In this document: piece by piece, positions 43,202-52,370 of the stretch
Layout: each line of letters starts with the position of its first letter
Position numbering within the stretch: the stretch's first letter is position 1
Origin: Roseomonas sp.
GTDB taxonomy: Bacteria > Pseudomonadota > Alphaproteobacteria > Acetobacterales > Acetobacteraceae
Direction: 5' to 3'
NCBI GenBank assembly: GCA_020249775.1
Contig: JADCFA010000008.1
Span: 62,001 to 126,000 of the forward strand
DNA: 64,000 nt
Notes under the pieces: model-generated
The model's database searches: none
What the model was told of the DNA's origin: nothing
What the model saw: only the letters and a program-made list of their open reading frames with translations
Translations under genes and position numbers: made by a program

Positions 43202-44377
43202 TTAGCCGCGCGGCAGTAATTGTTCCGCGAGCGTCGCCCAATAGGAAGCGCCGATGGGCAGGATATTGTCGTTGAAATCATAACGCGGGTGATGCACCTG
43301 AGCGTCATCCGGCCCGCGCCCGCCGCCCAGCATCAGATAGGCGCCTGGCTTGGCATTCAGCATGAAGGCGAAATCCTCACCGCCCATGGTGGGTTTCGCC
43401 ATGGGCAATACGCGCGCCTCCCCCTGCACGGCGCGCGCAGCCTTGGCGGCGAGGTGCACGCTTTCAACCTCATTGATCGTCGCGGGATAGGCGCGGGCGA
43501 ATTCGGCAGTGGCTGTGGCGCCCATGGCGGCGGCAATGCCGGTCACGGTTTCCTTGAAGCGGCGTTCGAGCAGATCCCCGATCTCAGGCGCGAACCAGCG
43601 CGCAGTGCCCAGCATGCGCACGGTCTCAGGGATCACGTTGAAGGTATGCCCGCCGGTGATATGGCCGATGGTGATCACGCCCGCTTCCACCGGTTCCACA
43701 TTGCGCGCGACGATGGATTGCAGCGCCTGCACAATGGCGGCAGCGACCACAATCGGGTCCGTGCCATTATGCGGCATGGCGCCATGGGCGCCCTTGCCAG
43801 TGATATTCACTTCAAGATTGGCGACCGCCGCCATCACCGGGCCTTCGCGCCAAAGGAAAGTCCCTTCCGGCGCACCCGGCCAGTTATGCATGCCGAACAC
43901 GCGTTCCATCGGGAAACGGGTGAATAGCCCTTCCTTCACCATCAATTCGCCGCCCGCCAGGTTTTCTTCCGCCGGCTGGAAAATCACATAAACGGTGCCG
44001 TCGAAATTGCGCGTTTCGGCAAGATACTTCGCCGCCCCCAGCAGCATGGTAGTATGCCCATCATGGCCGCAGGCATGCATCTTGCCCGGAATCTTGGAAG
44101 CATAAGGCAGGCCGGTTTCTTCCAGGATCGGCAGCGCATCAATATCGGCGCGCAGCCCAATCGCGCGGCCATTATCCACGCGCCCGCGGATCACGCCGAC
44201 AATGCCGGTCTTGGCAATGCCGGTGATGACCTCATCACAGCCGAATTCACGCAGTTTTTCGGCGATGATGCCGGAAGTGCGCACCTCCTCCAGCCCCAAT
44301 TCGGGGTGTTCATGAAAATCACGCCGCCAGGCGGTCATTTCCGGGTGGAATTCGGCAATGCGGTTGATGATGGGCAT
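43202..44377 (-). CDS. M20D amidohydrolase (hippurate hydrolase / amino-acid deacylase-like)
   Basis: A 391-residue metallo-amidohydrolase of the IAA-amino acid/hippurate hydrolase group. Metal motifs: HACGHDGHTTMLLGAAKYL near residue 95, QPAEENLAGGE near 130 and GMHNWPGAPEG near 160; the PTMGGEDFAFML motif lies late. It cleaves N-acylated amino acids or similar amides. It ends 2 bp from the convergent NMT1/THI5-like gene and follows the NmrA-like gene by 12 bp on the same strand. Confidence 0.94.
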   Translation of the reverse strand: MPIINRIAEFHPEMTAWRRDFHEHPELGLEEVRTSGIIAEKLREFGCDEVITGIAKTGIVGVIRGRVDNGRAIGLRADIDALPILEETGLPYASKIPGKMHACGHDGHTTMLLGAAKYLAETRNFDGTVYVIFQPAEENLAGGELMVKEGLFTRFPMERVFGMHNWPGAPEGTFLWREGPVMAAVANLEVNITGKGAHGAMPHNGTDPIVVAAAIVQALQSIVARNVEPVEAGVITIGHITGGHTFNVIPETVRMLGTARWFAPEIGDLLERRFKETVTGIAAAMGATATAEFARAYPATINEVESVHLAAKAARAVQGEARVLPMAKPTMGGEDFAFMLNAKPGAYLMLGGGRGPDDAQVHHPRYDFNDNILPIGASYWATLAEQLLPRG

Positions 44378-44389
44378 GGGAAGCCTTCC

Positions 44390-45244
44390 TTATATCTTCT
44401 CGGCTGGCGCGAAGGTCAGCGCCAGCCCTTGTTCCAGCGGGATGGGCGTAACGCCAAGAATATCGCGCATCGGCGCAATGTCGAAAGCCTTGTCTTCCGT
44501 CAAGCGGCGGATTTCATCGGCGCCGATTGAAGGGAGGCCGGGGATGATGCGCGTCAGCCACGCCAAGCCGCGCAGCAGCCCAACCGGCAACGGCAGCACC
44601 GGGCGCGGACCAAGCCCCGCAGCGCGCACCACGGCGGCAAGGAAATCGCGATAGGGCATTGGTTCCGGCCCCGCAATCACCATCGCCTCTGGCCCCTTCC
44701 AGGGATGGCGCGCGGCGGCAAGCAAGGCGCGGGTCACATCACTTTGATGGATTGGCTGCACAAGGCTCTGCGCACCCCCCGGCAGGGGCGCAAAAGGCAG
44801 GCGGCGCAACAGTGCAGCCAGGCGCTGCACATTATCCTCGCCTTGCGCGCCATAAACCATCGTTGGGTGCAGCATGACACCAGCGCGCCCGCTGGCGAGC
44901 AAGGCAGCCTCACCCACGCGCACGCCATCGCCATGGGCATCCGCCCAGCGCGAATAGCGCCTTGTGGAGCCCATCAGCACAAAACGCGCATCGGCCGGCG
45001 CGGCGGCAAGGATGGCAGGCGCATGGCGCGCATGGGCGGTGCTGATGACAAGCGTGGCGCCTTCGAGCGCAGCGCGTAGCGCGGCGGGATCGGCCAGATC
45101 AGCAATGCGTGGCGCAACGGGCAGGCCAAGCGCTGCCCATTTCGCCGCATCGCGCACCACGGGCGTGAAGGGCGTGCCGTCAGCGAGCAAGGCGCGGGCG
45201 AGTGCCGCGCCGCTCCGCCCCGTGGCACCAATCAGTGCAATCAA
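44390..45244 (-). CDS. NAD(P)-binding NmrA-like protein (atypical SDR)
   Basis: A 284-residue atypical SDR starting IALIGATGRSGAALARALLA, the extended Rossmann motif GxxGxxG. It has the family YxxxK-less active site seen in NmrA and NDUFA9-like proteins, followed by LMGSTRRYSRW and VQPIHQSDVTRALLAA. Start at TTG 45244, overlapping the stop of the IlvD/Edd gene. The function is likely an isoflavone-reductase-like reductase or a redox sensor; no assignment is safe. Confidence 0.86.
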   Translation of the reverse strand: MIALIGATGRSGAALARALLADGTPFTPVVRDAAKWAALGLPVAPRIADLADPAALRAALEGATLVISTAHARHAPAILAAAPADARFVLMGSTRRYSRWADAHGDGVRVGEAALLASGRAGVMLHPTMVYGAQGEDNVQRLAALLRRLPFAPLPGGAQSLVQPIHQSDVTRALLAAARHPWKGPEAMVIAGPEPMPYRDFLAAVVRAAGLGPRPVLPLPVGLLRGLAWLTRIIPGLPSIGADEIRRLTEDKAFDIAPMRDILGVTPIPLEQGLALTFAPAEKI

Positions 45245-46938
45245 GGCGCCGCGCGCAGGAAGGCCAGGTCAGCGCCAAGCGGCGCCTGCGTCACCTGATC
45301 ATGAACAAGCTTGTCCCAACCGCGCTTGGGCGCCGGGGCGGGTTGCCAGGCGGCGCGGCGGCGGGCCATTTCATCTTCCGCCACCAACAGATCAAGCTTG
45401 CGGTCCTTCACCGAAAGCCGAATGCGATCACCGGTTTGCACCAAGGCAAGCGGCCCACCGACTGCCGCTTCCGGGGCGATATGCAGCACAATCGTGCCAA
45501 AGGCCGTGCCGGACATGCGGCAATCGCTCATGCGCACCATGTCCTTCACGCCGGCACGGGCGAGCTTTTTCGGGATGGGCAAATAGCCCGCCTCCGGCAT
45601 GCCGGACGGCGAACGCGGCCCGGCATATTTCAGCACCAGAATATCCTGGGCCGTCACATCCAAGGCAGGGTCATCAACGCGGTTCGCCAAATCCTCCAGC
45701 CCATCAAACACCATGCAGCGGGCTTCGGTTTCAAACAGCGCGGGCGTTGCCGCACTCCGCTTCAAAATGGCACCTTCGGGGGCGAGGGAACCAAACAGCG
45801 CCACCAAGCCACCAACTGGGGAGACAGGCTCGCTGAAGGCGCGAATGATGCGCCGATCCACGAAATGGCTGCCATCGCCGATACGATCCGCGAGGCTCAC
45901 GCCATCCAGATCAATCGCGGTCAAATCGAGCAAATCGCGCAATTCCCAGAGCAGCGCGCGCATACCGCCCGCCGCATGGAAATCTTCCATATAACCTTCG
46001 CCGGTCGGCTTCAGGTCCACCAATACCGGCGTTTGCTCAGACAGCGCATCAAGGCGCTTGAGGTCAAGCGAAAGCCCCGCGCGGCCGGCAATGGCGGCCA
46101 GATGCACCACCGCATTGGTGGAACCACCAAGCGCCAGCAGCACGCGCACCGCATTGTCCAGATTGCCCTGCGTCATCATCTGGCTTGGGCGGATGGGGTG
46201 CTTGATCAGCCGCACGGCCTGCGCGCCGGCTTCTTCGGCAATGCGCAAACGGTCCGCATGCACGGCCGGCGCGCTGGCGCCAGCAAGCGGCATAAAGCCA
46301 AGGGTTGCCGCGATGCAGGCCATGGTGGAGGCGGTGCCCATCACGCCGCAAGTGCCGGCGGTGGTGGCAAGCTTGCCTTCCAATTCGCCGATCCGCTCCG
46401 CGCTCACCTCACCAGCGCGATAACGCGCCCAATAGCGCCGGCAATCGGTGCAGGCGGAAAGCCTTTCACCTTCAAAAGCCTGCGCCAACATGGGGCCGGT
46501 GACGAGCATCACCGCCGGAATATCGGTCGAAATCGCGGCCATCAGCTGCGCCGGCACGGTCTTGTCGCAGCCACCCACCAGCACCGCCGCATCCATCGGC
46601 TGGGCGGAAAGCATCGCTTCCGTATCCAGCGCCATCAGGTTGCGATAATGCATGGAACAGGGGCTGAGCGATGGCTCACATAGGCTGACCGTTGGGAAGC
46701 CCAGCGGTAGCGCGCCTTCGGAAAGCACGCCGCGGCGCACGGCTTCGATCAGTTCCGGCACGGTGCGGTGGCAGTTATTGTAGTCGCTCGCGGTATCGGC
46801 GATGCCGACCACGGGCTTGTCCAGCATGCGCTGCGAATAGCCCATGGATTTGGCGAAGGACCGCCTGAGGTAAAGCGCGAAATCGCGATCCCCGTAATTG
46901 GAGGTATTGCGGCCAAGGCCATGGGGTTTGTCGCTCAT
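45241..46938 (-). CDS. IlvD/Edd-family dehydratase
   Basis: A 565-residue Fe-S dehydratase. ATG 46938 is used because the longer frame adds only non-homologous residues. Cluster cysteines are visible in VGGCDKTVPAQL (about residue 120) and SACTDCRRYW, and the third is in TTAGTCGVMGTASTMAC. The closest relatives are sugar-acid and dihydroxyacid dehydratases. It lacks the flanking ilv genes, and the TRAP-SDR context favours a sugar-acid dehydratase over valine/isoleucine synthesis. Divergent from rplM. Confidence 0.88.
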   Translation of the reverse strand: MSDKPHGLGRNTSNYGDRDFALYLRRSFAKSMGYSQRMLDKPVVGIADTASDYNNCHRTVPELIEAVRRGVLSEGALPLGFPTVSLCEPSLSPCSMHYRNLMALDTEAMLSAQPMDAAVLVGGCDKTVPAQLMAAISTDIPAVMLVTGPMLAQAFEGERLSACTDCRRYWARYRAGEVSAERIGELEGKLATTAGTCGVMGTASTMACIAATLGFMPLAGASAPAVHADRLRIAEEAGAQAVRLIKHPIRPSQMMTQGNLDNAVRVLLALGGSTNAVVHLAAIAGRAGLSLDLKRLDALSEQTPVLVDLKPTGEGYMEDFHAAGGMRALLWELRDLLDLTAIDLDGVSLADRIGDGSHFVDRRIIRAFSEPVSPVGGLVALFGSLAPEGAILKRSAATPALFETEARCMVFDGLEDLANRVDDPALDVTAQDILVLKYAGPRSPSGMPEAGYLPIPKKLARAGVKDMVRMSDCRMSGTAFGTIVLHIAPEAAVGGPLALVQTGDRIRLSVKDRKLDLLVAEDEMARRRAAWQPAPAPKRGWDKLVHDQVTQAPLGADLAFLRAAP

Positions 46939-47022
46939 GCGGGCGGTTCTTCCGAAAGGGTTGCCGGTGGGTCGCAGATTAAGCACCCTGAGGCGAGCAA
47001 GGGTAGGGCCGCGCCTTGATGC

Positions 47023-47036
47023 GGTATCATAATACC
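47023..47036. promoter_or_regulatory. Inverted repeat GGTAT-N4-ATACC ahead of the dehydratase gene
   Basis: A short perfect inverted repeat, GGTATCATAATACC, about 85 bp upstream of the IlvD/Edd gene start. It resembles the GGTAT half-sites bound by GntR/FCD-type regulators, though their spacing is usually shorter. No regulator gene is adjacent. Speculative operator. Confidence 0.35.
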
Positions 47037-47060
47037 ACAGACAAAAATCGCGCTTTGCGC

Positions 47061-47089
47061 TTGACTTTTGGCGCCCCTGCCCGGATAAG
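47061..47089 (+). promoter_or_regulatory. Sigma-70-type promoter of rplM-rpsI
   Basis: A -35 hexamer TTGACT (47061-47066), 17-bp spacer and -10 hexamer GATAAG (47084-47089), located 35 bp upstream of the rplM start. The spacing is optimal and the -35 is one base from consensus, as expected for a highly expressed ribosomal operon. Confidence 0.7.
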
Positions 47090-47124
47090 CCCGCTTCCTT
47101 TCCATAGGTTTATTCGGAACCACC

Positions 47125-47610
47125 ATGATTTCCACGCAAACCCGCTCGCTGAAGCCGGCGGAGGTGAAAAAGAACTGGGTGTTGATTGATGCGGATGGGC
47201 TCGTGCTCGGCCGCCTCGCCTCCCTGGTCGCCAATCGCCTTCGCGGCAAGCACAAGCCGCAATTCACCCCTCATGTGGATTGCGGTGACCATGTTGTCAT
47301 CATCAATGCGAAGAAGGTGCGTGTCACCGGCGCCAAGGCGGAACAGAGCGTGTTCTACTGGCACACCGGCTATGCCGGCGGCATCAAGGGCCGCACCATC
47401 CGTGAACGCATGGAAGGCCGTTTCCCTGAGCGCGTGATTGAAAAGGCGGTTGAGCGCATGATCACCCGTGGCCCGCTGGGCCGCGCACAAATGCGGAACC
47501 TCCATGTCTATGCCGGGGCCGAGCACCCGCATGCCGGCCAGCAGCCTGCTGCCCTGGATGTGGCGGCGCTGAACCGTAAGAATTCCCTCGCAGTGAAGAA
47601 GGCGGGCTGA
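47125..47610 (+). CDS. rplM: 50S ribosomal protein L13
   Basis: A 161-residue early assembly protein of the large ribosomal subunit. Diagnostic segments: [20 protein letters not shown] at residues 13-32, [20 protein letters not shown], and [20 protein letters not shown] near 110. Followed by rpsI after 4 bp, the universal pairing. The sequence carries an extra 10-residue alphaproteobacterial-type tail. Confidence 0.98.
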   Translation: MISTQTRSLKPAEVKKNWVLIDADGLVLGRLASLVANRLRGKHKPQFTPHVDCGDHVVIINAKKVRVTGAKAEQSVFYWHTGYAGGIKGRTIRERMEGRFPERVIEKAVERMITRGPLGRAQMRNLHVYAGAEHPHAGQQPAALDVAALNRKNSLAVKKAG

Positions 47611-47614
47611 GGCT

Positions 47615-48106
47615 ATGAGCGGCGAAACCAAGACCCTCGCGGACCTCAAGGAAATCGTGGCCGGCACCCCGGCTGCCACGGCGGAAGCGGCGATCAAGCG
47701 GGAACCGAAGCGCGATGCGCAGGGCCGTTCCTATGCCACGGGTCGGCGGAAGGACGCGGTCGCCCGCGTTTGGATCAGGCCGGGCAAGGGCCAGATCACC
47801 ATCAACGACAATCCGGCCGCGAAGTATTTCGCGCGCCCGGTGCTGCGCATGCTGATCACCCAGCCCTTCCTGGTGGCGGATCGCTATCAGCAATTCGATG
47901 TCATCTGCTCGGTGGTTGGTGGCGGCTTGTCCGGCCAGGCGGGTGCGGTGCGCCATGGCATCAGCCGCGCGCTCTGCAATTATGAACCGGATCTGCGCTC
48001 CATCCTGAAAAAGGCGGGCTTCCTGACGCGCGACCCGCGCGTGGTGGAACGCAAGAAGTATGGGCGCCCGAAGGCACGACGTTCCTTCCAATTCTCCAAG
48101 CGCTGA
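47615..48106 (+). CDS. rpsI: 30S ribosomal protein S9
   Basis: A 163-residue protein with an alphaproteobacterial N-terminal extension of about 35 residues, then the S9 core: [38 protein letters not shown] and the basic C-terminus ending SKR. The tail reaches the ribosomal P-site tRNA. Cotranscribed with rplM. Confidence 0.98.
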   Translation: MSGETKTLADLKEIVAGTPAATAEAAIKREPKRDAQGRSYATGRRKDAVARVWIRPGKGQITINDNPAAKYFARPVLRMLITQPFLVADRYQQFDVICSVVGGGLSGQAGAVRHGISRALCNYEPDLRSILKKAGFLTRDPRVVERKKYGRPKARRSFQFSKR

Positions 48107-48113
48107 CGCCAGC

Positions 48114-48136
48114 GGACCGGCGTCGCGCGCCGGTCC
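48114..48136 (+). terminator. First hairpin after rpsI
   Basis: A perfect 9-bp stem (48114-48122 with 48128-48136) closing a 5-base loop, beginning 7 bp after the rpsI stop. It is followed by a short T-containing stretch rather than a clear T-run. Confidence 0.55.
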
Positions 48137-48156
48137 CATACTGGGATTTTCATCAG

Positions 48157-48182
48157 GGGGCGGGTCCGCAAGGGTCCGCCCC
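48157..48182 (+). terminator. Second hairpin after rpsI with GCAA tetraloop
   Basis: An 11-bp stem including two G-U pairs (48157-48167 with 48172-48182) around a GCAA loop, followed by TCTTG. With the preceding hairpin it separates the ribosomal operon from argC, either as a tandem terminator or as a partial attenuator. Confidence 0.65.
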
Positions 48183-48236
48183 TCTTGCATTTCAGGGTTT
48201 TTCGCGCCGCAATGCGGCCTCCACGGGAGATATACC

Positions 48237-49187
48237 ATGGCCAAGACTGCGAAGATTTTCATTGATGGCGAAGCCGGCACCACGGGCCTGCAAATCCGCG
48301 ACCGTATTGCCGCCAATCCGCATGTTGAATTGCGCTCCATCGCGGCTGAGCACCGCAAGGATGCCAATGCGCGCCGTGAGATGATGGCCGGTGTTGACTT
48401 GGTGATCCTGTGCCTGCCGGATGATGCGGCGAAGGAAAGCGCGGCACTTGCGGCTTCGCTTGGTGCTCAGGCGCCGAAATTACTGGATGCTTCAACCGCG
48501 CATCGGGTGGATCCGGATTGGGTTTATGGCCTGGCGGAGCTGACACCTGATCAGCCGGGCGCGATTGCCGCGGCGAAATGCGTTTCCAATCCGGGCTGCT
48601 ACCCGACCGGCGCCATTCTGATGCTGCGCCCCTTGATTGATGCCGGGATCATGGCGGCGGATTTCCCGGTGACCGTGAATGCGGTGTCGGGCTATTCCGG
48701 CGGCGGCAAATCCATGATCGCGAGTTACGAGGCACGCACCGCGCCGGATTTTGAACTTTACGGCTTGGGCCTGGAACACAAGCATGTTGCCGAGATGCAG
48801 AAATATTCCGGGCTGACACGCCGGCCGATTTTCGTGCCGTCAGTCGCGGATTATGCGCAGGGCATGATTGATTCGATTCCGCTGCATCTTGATCTGCTGA
48901 AGGGCAATGTGAAGCCTGCCGATCTGGAGGCACTGTTGATCAAGCGCTATGCCGGCAGTGATGTGGTGCGAGTGGTCACTGCGGAAGCCGGCGGCAAGCT
49001 GGAACCGCAGGCGCTGAACGGCACCAATGGGCTTGAAATCCGCGTCTATGGCAATGAAAAGCGCGGCCAGGCCGTGCTGGTTGCGCGTTATGACAATCTG
49101 GGCAAGGGCGCTTCCGGTGCGGCGGTGCAAAACCTCGGCCTGATGCTCGGCGTGCCGGTTTCGGCTGATCTGCCGAAGGCGGCGTGA
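48237..49187 (+). CDS. argC: N-acetyl-gamma-glutamyl-phosphate reductase
   Basis: A 316-residue enzyme of arginine synthesis that reduces N-acetylglutamyl phosphate with NADPH. ATG 48237 follows GGGAGA; an upstream frame overlapping rpsI is not coding. The nucleotide motif is [14 protein letters not shown] (9-22). The catalytic Cys121 lies in [24 protein letters not shown] and the IPLHLDL segment are typical of the short type-2 ArgC. Position behind rplM-rpsI is conserved in related alphaproteobacteria. Confidence 0.96.
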   Translation: MAKTAKIFIDGEAGTTGLQIRDRIAANPHVELRSIAAEHRKDANARREMMAGVDLVILCLPDDAAKESAALAASLGAQAPKLLDASTAHRVDPDWVYGLAELTPDQPGAIAAAKCVSNPGCYPTGAILMLRPLIDAGIMAADFPVTVNAVSGYSGGGKSMIASYEARTAPDFELYGLGLEHKHVAEMQKYSGLTRRPIFVPSVADYAQGMIDSIPLHLDLLKGNVKPADLEALLIKRYAGSDVVRVVTAEAGGKLEPQALNGTNGLEIRVYGNEKRGQAVLVARYDNLGKGASGAAVQNLGLMLGVPVSADLPKAA

Positions 49188-49197
49188 GGGGGTAGCC

Positions 49198-49749
49198 ATG
49201 GATATGCAACACGCCACCAATCGCGGCCCCCTTTATGTCTTTGAAGGTTTCTGGCCCAAGGTTCATGACAGCGTCTTCATCGCACCGACCGCCGCTGTGA
49301 TCGGCAATGTCACGATCGGGGAGCAATCCAATATCTGGTATCACTGCGTGCTGCGCGGTGATTCCAACTTCATCACCATCGGCAAGCGCGTGAATATCCA
49401 GGATGGCACGATTGTGCATGTGAATGCGGGGCGCGAACCCACCATCATGGGCGATGATGTCACGGTGGGCCATGCCGCCATTGTGCATGCCTGCACGCTG
49501 ATGGACCGCGCCTTTGTCGGCATGGGGGCGACCGTGCTGGATGGCGCGGTGATTGAAGAAGGCGGCGTGATTGCCGCCGGTTCCGTGCTGCCACCCGGCA
49601 AGCGCATCGGCGCCATGGAGCTTTGGATGGGCAATCCCGCCAAGCTTGTGCGGGTGCTGACTGAAGAACAGCGCGCCGGGTTTGACCGCACTGCCAAGAA
49701 TTACGTGCAGCTTGCGGGGCGGCACAGGGCCTCACTCGCCGGGGGCTGA
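49198..49749 (+). CDS. Gamma-carbonic anhydrase family protein (left-handed beta-helix)
   Basis: A 183-residue hexapeptide-repeat protein. The repeats run from about residue 25 to 130 (such as IGNVTIGEQSNIWYHCVLRG). The three histidines expected for zinc binding at the trimer interface are seen in TIVHVN and in VGHAAIVHAC. Such proteins hydrate CO2 or act as structural or acyl-transfer relatives (PaaY/CaiE type). Ten bp after argC and probably cotranscribed with it. Confidence 0.92.
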   Translation: MDMQHATNRGPLYVFEGFWPKVHDSVFIAPTAAVIGNVTIGEQSNIWYHCVLRGDSNFITIGKRVNIQDGTIVHVNAGREPTIMGDDVTVGHAAIVHACTLMDRAFVGMGATVLDGAVIEEGGVIAAGSVLPPGKRIGAMELWMGNPAKLVRVLTEEQRAGFDRTAKNYVQLAGRHRASLAGG

Positions 49750-49803
49750 CGAGGCCGCGTTTTCGTTCATAATATCGTCTCGGGAAACGCCGAGGAGATA
49801 AGC

Positions 49804-51312
49804 GTGAACGCAACCCTGAATGCCCTTCTGGCCAAAGGCGCCGCCAATGCGCCGGCCATCCGCGCGCCTGGCCGCCCGGCGCTTTCCTATGCCGGGCTGC
49901 GCGACCTCGCCGCCGCCACCATTGCGCGGCTGAATGGCATTGGCATTGGCCGCAATGATCGTGTCGCGATTGTGCTGCCGAATGGCCCGGAAATGGCCGC
50001 GGCCTTTATCGCGATTGGCGCGGGGGCGACCACCGCGCCGCTCAACCCCGCCTATCGCGCCGATGAATTCAACTTCTATCTGACCGATCTGAAGGCCAAG
50101 GCGCTGGTGGTGCAAAAGGGTGTCGCCACCGAAGCGCGCGATGTGGCGGCAAAGCTTGGCGTTGCCCTGCTGGAATTGGTGCCGGGCGATCACGCGGGCA
50201 GCTTCACGCTCGAAGGCGGCAGCCCGGCCAAGGCCGCCCAGCCCGGCGCGGCTGAGGCCACCGATATCGCGCTGGTGCTGCATACCTCCGGCACCACGGC
50301 GCGGCCCAAGATTGTGCCTTTGTCCCAGGCGAATATCTGCGCCTCGGCACGGCATATTGGCGCCACACTTTCGCTTTCGCCCGCTGATGCCTGTTTGAAC
50401 ATCATGCCGCTGTTTCATATTCACGGACTGATTGCGGCGGTGCTTTCTTCCCTCGGCGCCGGCGGCGCGGTGATTTGCACGCCGGGCTTTGATGCCTTGC
50501 GTTTCTTCCGCCTGTTGGATGAGGAACGGCCGAGTTGGTACACCGCCGTGCCGACCATGCATCAAACCATCCTGACGCGTGCTGACCGCAATGCGGAAAT
50601 CATTGAACGCGCAAAACTGCGCTTCATTCGTTCATCCTCGGCATCACTCCCTGGGCCGGTGATGGAGCAATTGGAAGCGGTGTTTGGCTGCCCGCTGGTG
50701 GAAAGCTACGGCATGACGGAAGCATCGCATCAAATGGCATCCAACCCGCTGGCTGGGCCGCGCAAGCCTGGTTCAGTGGGCCGTGCTGCTGGGCCGGAAG
50801 TCGCGATCATGGATGATGACGGCACCATCCTGCCGCAGGGCGAGATTGGTGAGGTTGTGATCCGCGGCCCCAATGTGACCGCGGGCTATGAAGCCAACCC
50901 GGACGCCAATGCCAAGGCTTTCACCAATGGCTGGTTCCGCACCGGCGATCAGGGCGCCTTTGATGCGGAAGGCTATCTGACACTGACAGGCCGCTTGAAG
51001 GAATTGATCAATCGCGGCGGTGAGAAAGTAAGCCCCTTGGAAGTGGATGGCGTGCTTTCTGCCCACCCTGCCGTGGCGCAGGCGCTGACCTTCGCCATGC
51101 CGCATGCCAAACTGGGTGAGGAAGTCGCCGCCGCCGTGGTGCTGCGCGAGGGCGCTGCCTGCACCGAACGCGAATTGCGTGATTTCGCCGCGCAGCAGCT
51201 CGCGGATTTCAAGGTGCCGCGCAAGGTGGTGTTTCTGCCCGAAATCCCGAAGGGTGCCACCGGCAAGCTGATGCGCATTGGGCTTGCGGAAAAGCTTGGA
51301 CTTTCGGGGTGA
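49804..51312 (+). CDS. AMP-dependent acyl-CoA ligase, oxalate-CoA ligase-like
   Basis: A 502-residue adenylate-forming enzyme starting at GTG 49804 behind a GAGGAGAT ribosome site. The P-loop is LHTSGTTARPKIVPLSQ (about 160-176). A5 is ESYGMTEASHQMASNPL; A7-A8 are WFRTGDQGAFDAEGYLTLTG and ELINRGGEKVSPLEVD. The catalytic lysine is in the final PKGATGKLMR. The MTEASHQMASNPL stretch closely resembles the fungal/plant oxalyl-CoA synthetases (AAE3/Pcs60), suggesting a small dicarboxylate or related acid as substrate. Overlaps the PanE-like gene. Confidence 0.9.
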   Translation: MNATLNALLAKGAANAPAIRAPGRPALSYAGLRDLAAATIARLNGIGIGRNDRVAIVLPNGPEMAAAFIAIGAGATTAPLNPAYRADEFNFYLTDLKAKALVVQKGVATEARDVAAKLGVALLELVPGDHAGSFTLEGGSPAKAAQPGAAEATDIALVLHTSGTTARPKIVPLSQANICASARHIGATLSLSPADACLNIMPLFHIHGLIAAVLSSLGAGGAVICTPGFDALRFFRLLDEERPSWYTAVPTMHQTILTRADRNAEIIERAKLRFIRSSSASLPGPVMEQLEAVFGCPLVESYGMTEASHQMASNPLAGPRKPGSVGRAAGPEVAIMDDDGTILPQGEIGEVVIRGPNVTAGYEANPDANAKAFTNGWFRTGDQGAFDAEGYLTLTGRLKELINRGGEKVSPLEVDGVLSAHPAVAQALTFAMPHAKLGEEVAAAVVLREGAACTERELRDFAAQQLADFKVPRKVVFLPEIPKGATGKLMRIGLAEKLGLSG

Positions 51313-51317
51313 CGCGC

Positions 51318-52295
51318 ATGAAAATCTGCATCTTCGGTGCCGGCGCCATTGGTGGGCTGATGGGCGCGAAGCTTGCCGCAAAGGGTGATGTGGATGTCAC
51401 CTTCATCGCGCGCGGCCCGCATCTGGCTGCGATGCGCGAGAACGGTGTGAAGCTGATCAGCGAAGGCGCAGAGCAAATCGTCCATCCGCGCTGTGTCGAA
51501 AGTGCTGCGGAAGCCGGTCCGCAGGATTATGTGCTGGTGACGCTAAAGGCGCATTCCCTGCCCTCAGCGGCGAAACAAATGCAGCCCTTGCTTGGTCCCG
51601 ATACGGCGATTGTCAGTGCGGTGAATGGCATTCCCTGGTGGTATTTCCACGGGCTTGGTGGCGCTTATGAAGGACGCATTGTGCAAAGCGTGGACCCGGA
51701 TGGTCAGGTTTCCGCGCTGCTGCCGCCATCCCGCGCCATTGGCTGCATTGTCTATCCGGCGGCTGAGGTCACGGCGCCTGGCGTGATTGACCATAGCTAT
51801 GGTGATCGTTTCAGCCTGGGTGAGCCCGATGGCAGCCGCAGCCCGCGCGCGCAGGCGCTGTCGGAGGCGCTGATCGCCGCCGGCTTCAAGGCACCGGTGC
51901 GCCCGAAAATTCGTGATGAGTTATGGGTAAAGCTTTGGGGCAATATGGCCTTCAACCCGATCTCGGCGCTCACCACCGCGACCCTTGATGTGCTGACGGG
52001 CGATGAGGGTCAGCGCGGTGTCGCGCGCGCCATGATGCTGGAAGGCCAGCGCGTGGCGGAAGCGCTTGGCGTGCGCTTTGCGATTGATGTGGATAAGCGC
52101 ATCGCCGGCGCGGCGGAGGTTGGCGCGCACAAAACCTCCATGCTGCAGGATTTGGAACGCGGCAGGCCGATGGAGATTGAGGCGTTGCTTGGCGCCGTGG
52201 TGGAATTGGCCGATTGGGTCGGTGAGGCTGCGCCGATTTCGCGCACCGTACTGGCGCTGGTACGTGCCAGGGCACGGGCGGCGGGGTGTTTGTAG
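51318..52295 (+). CDS. Ketopantoate reductase-like protein (2-dehydropantoate 2-reductase family)
   Basis: A 325-residue NADPH-dependent reductase of the ApbA/PanE family. ATG 51318 places the Rossmann motif KICIFGAGAIGGLMG at the very start; GTG 51309, which overlaps the ligase stop, is also possible. The catalytic Lys is in IRDELWVKLWGNMAFNPISAL near residue 195, followed by Asn/Ser contacts. Because it is coupled to an acyl-CoA ligase, it may reduce another 2-oxo acid rather than serve pantothenate synthesis. Confidence 0.9.
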   Translation: MKICIFGAGAIGGLMGAKLAAKGDVDVTFIARGPHLAAMRENGVKLISEGAEQIVHPRCVESAAEAGPQDYVLVTLKAHSLPSAAKQMQPLLGPDTAIVSAVNGIPWWYFHGLGGAYEGRIVQSVDPDGQVSALLPPSRAIGCIVYPAAEVTAPGVIDHSYGDRFSLGEPDGSRSPRAQALSEALIAAGFKAPVRPKIRDELWVKLWGNMAFNPISALTTATLDVLTGDEGQRGVARAMMLEGQRVAEALGVRFAIDVDKRIAGAAEVGAHKTSMLQDLERGRPMEIEALLGAVVELADWVGEAAPISRTVLALVRARARAAGCL

Positions 52296-52308
52296 GGCGA
52301 TGGGCGGG

Positions 52309-52331
52309 GGTGACTCAAAACCTTAGTCACC
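52309..52331 (+). terminator. Weak stem-loop after the PanE-like gene
   Basis: A perfect 7-bp stem (52309-52315 with 52325-52331) with a 9-base loop, 13 bp after the stop codon. No T-tract follows, so it is at most a weak terminator. Confidence 0.4.
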
Positions 52332-52370
52332 AAGGCCAAAAAAGGGCATTCGCTGCAGCCAAGTATCAAT

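Noticed and set aside
45202-46683. 493-residue open frame on the plus strand opposite the IlvD/Edd gene
   Set aside because: It is the antisense of a well-supported dehydratase, His/Arg/Gln-rich, with no domains; a typical GC-rich shadow frame.
48060-48236. Upstream extension of argC overlapping rpsI
   Set aside because: The added 59 residues are non-homologous and would cross two terminator hairpins; ATG 48237 fits the family N-terminus.
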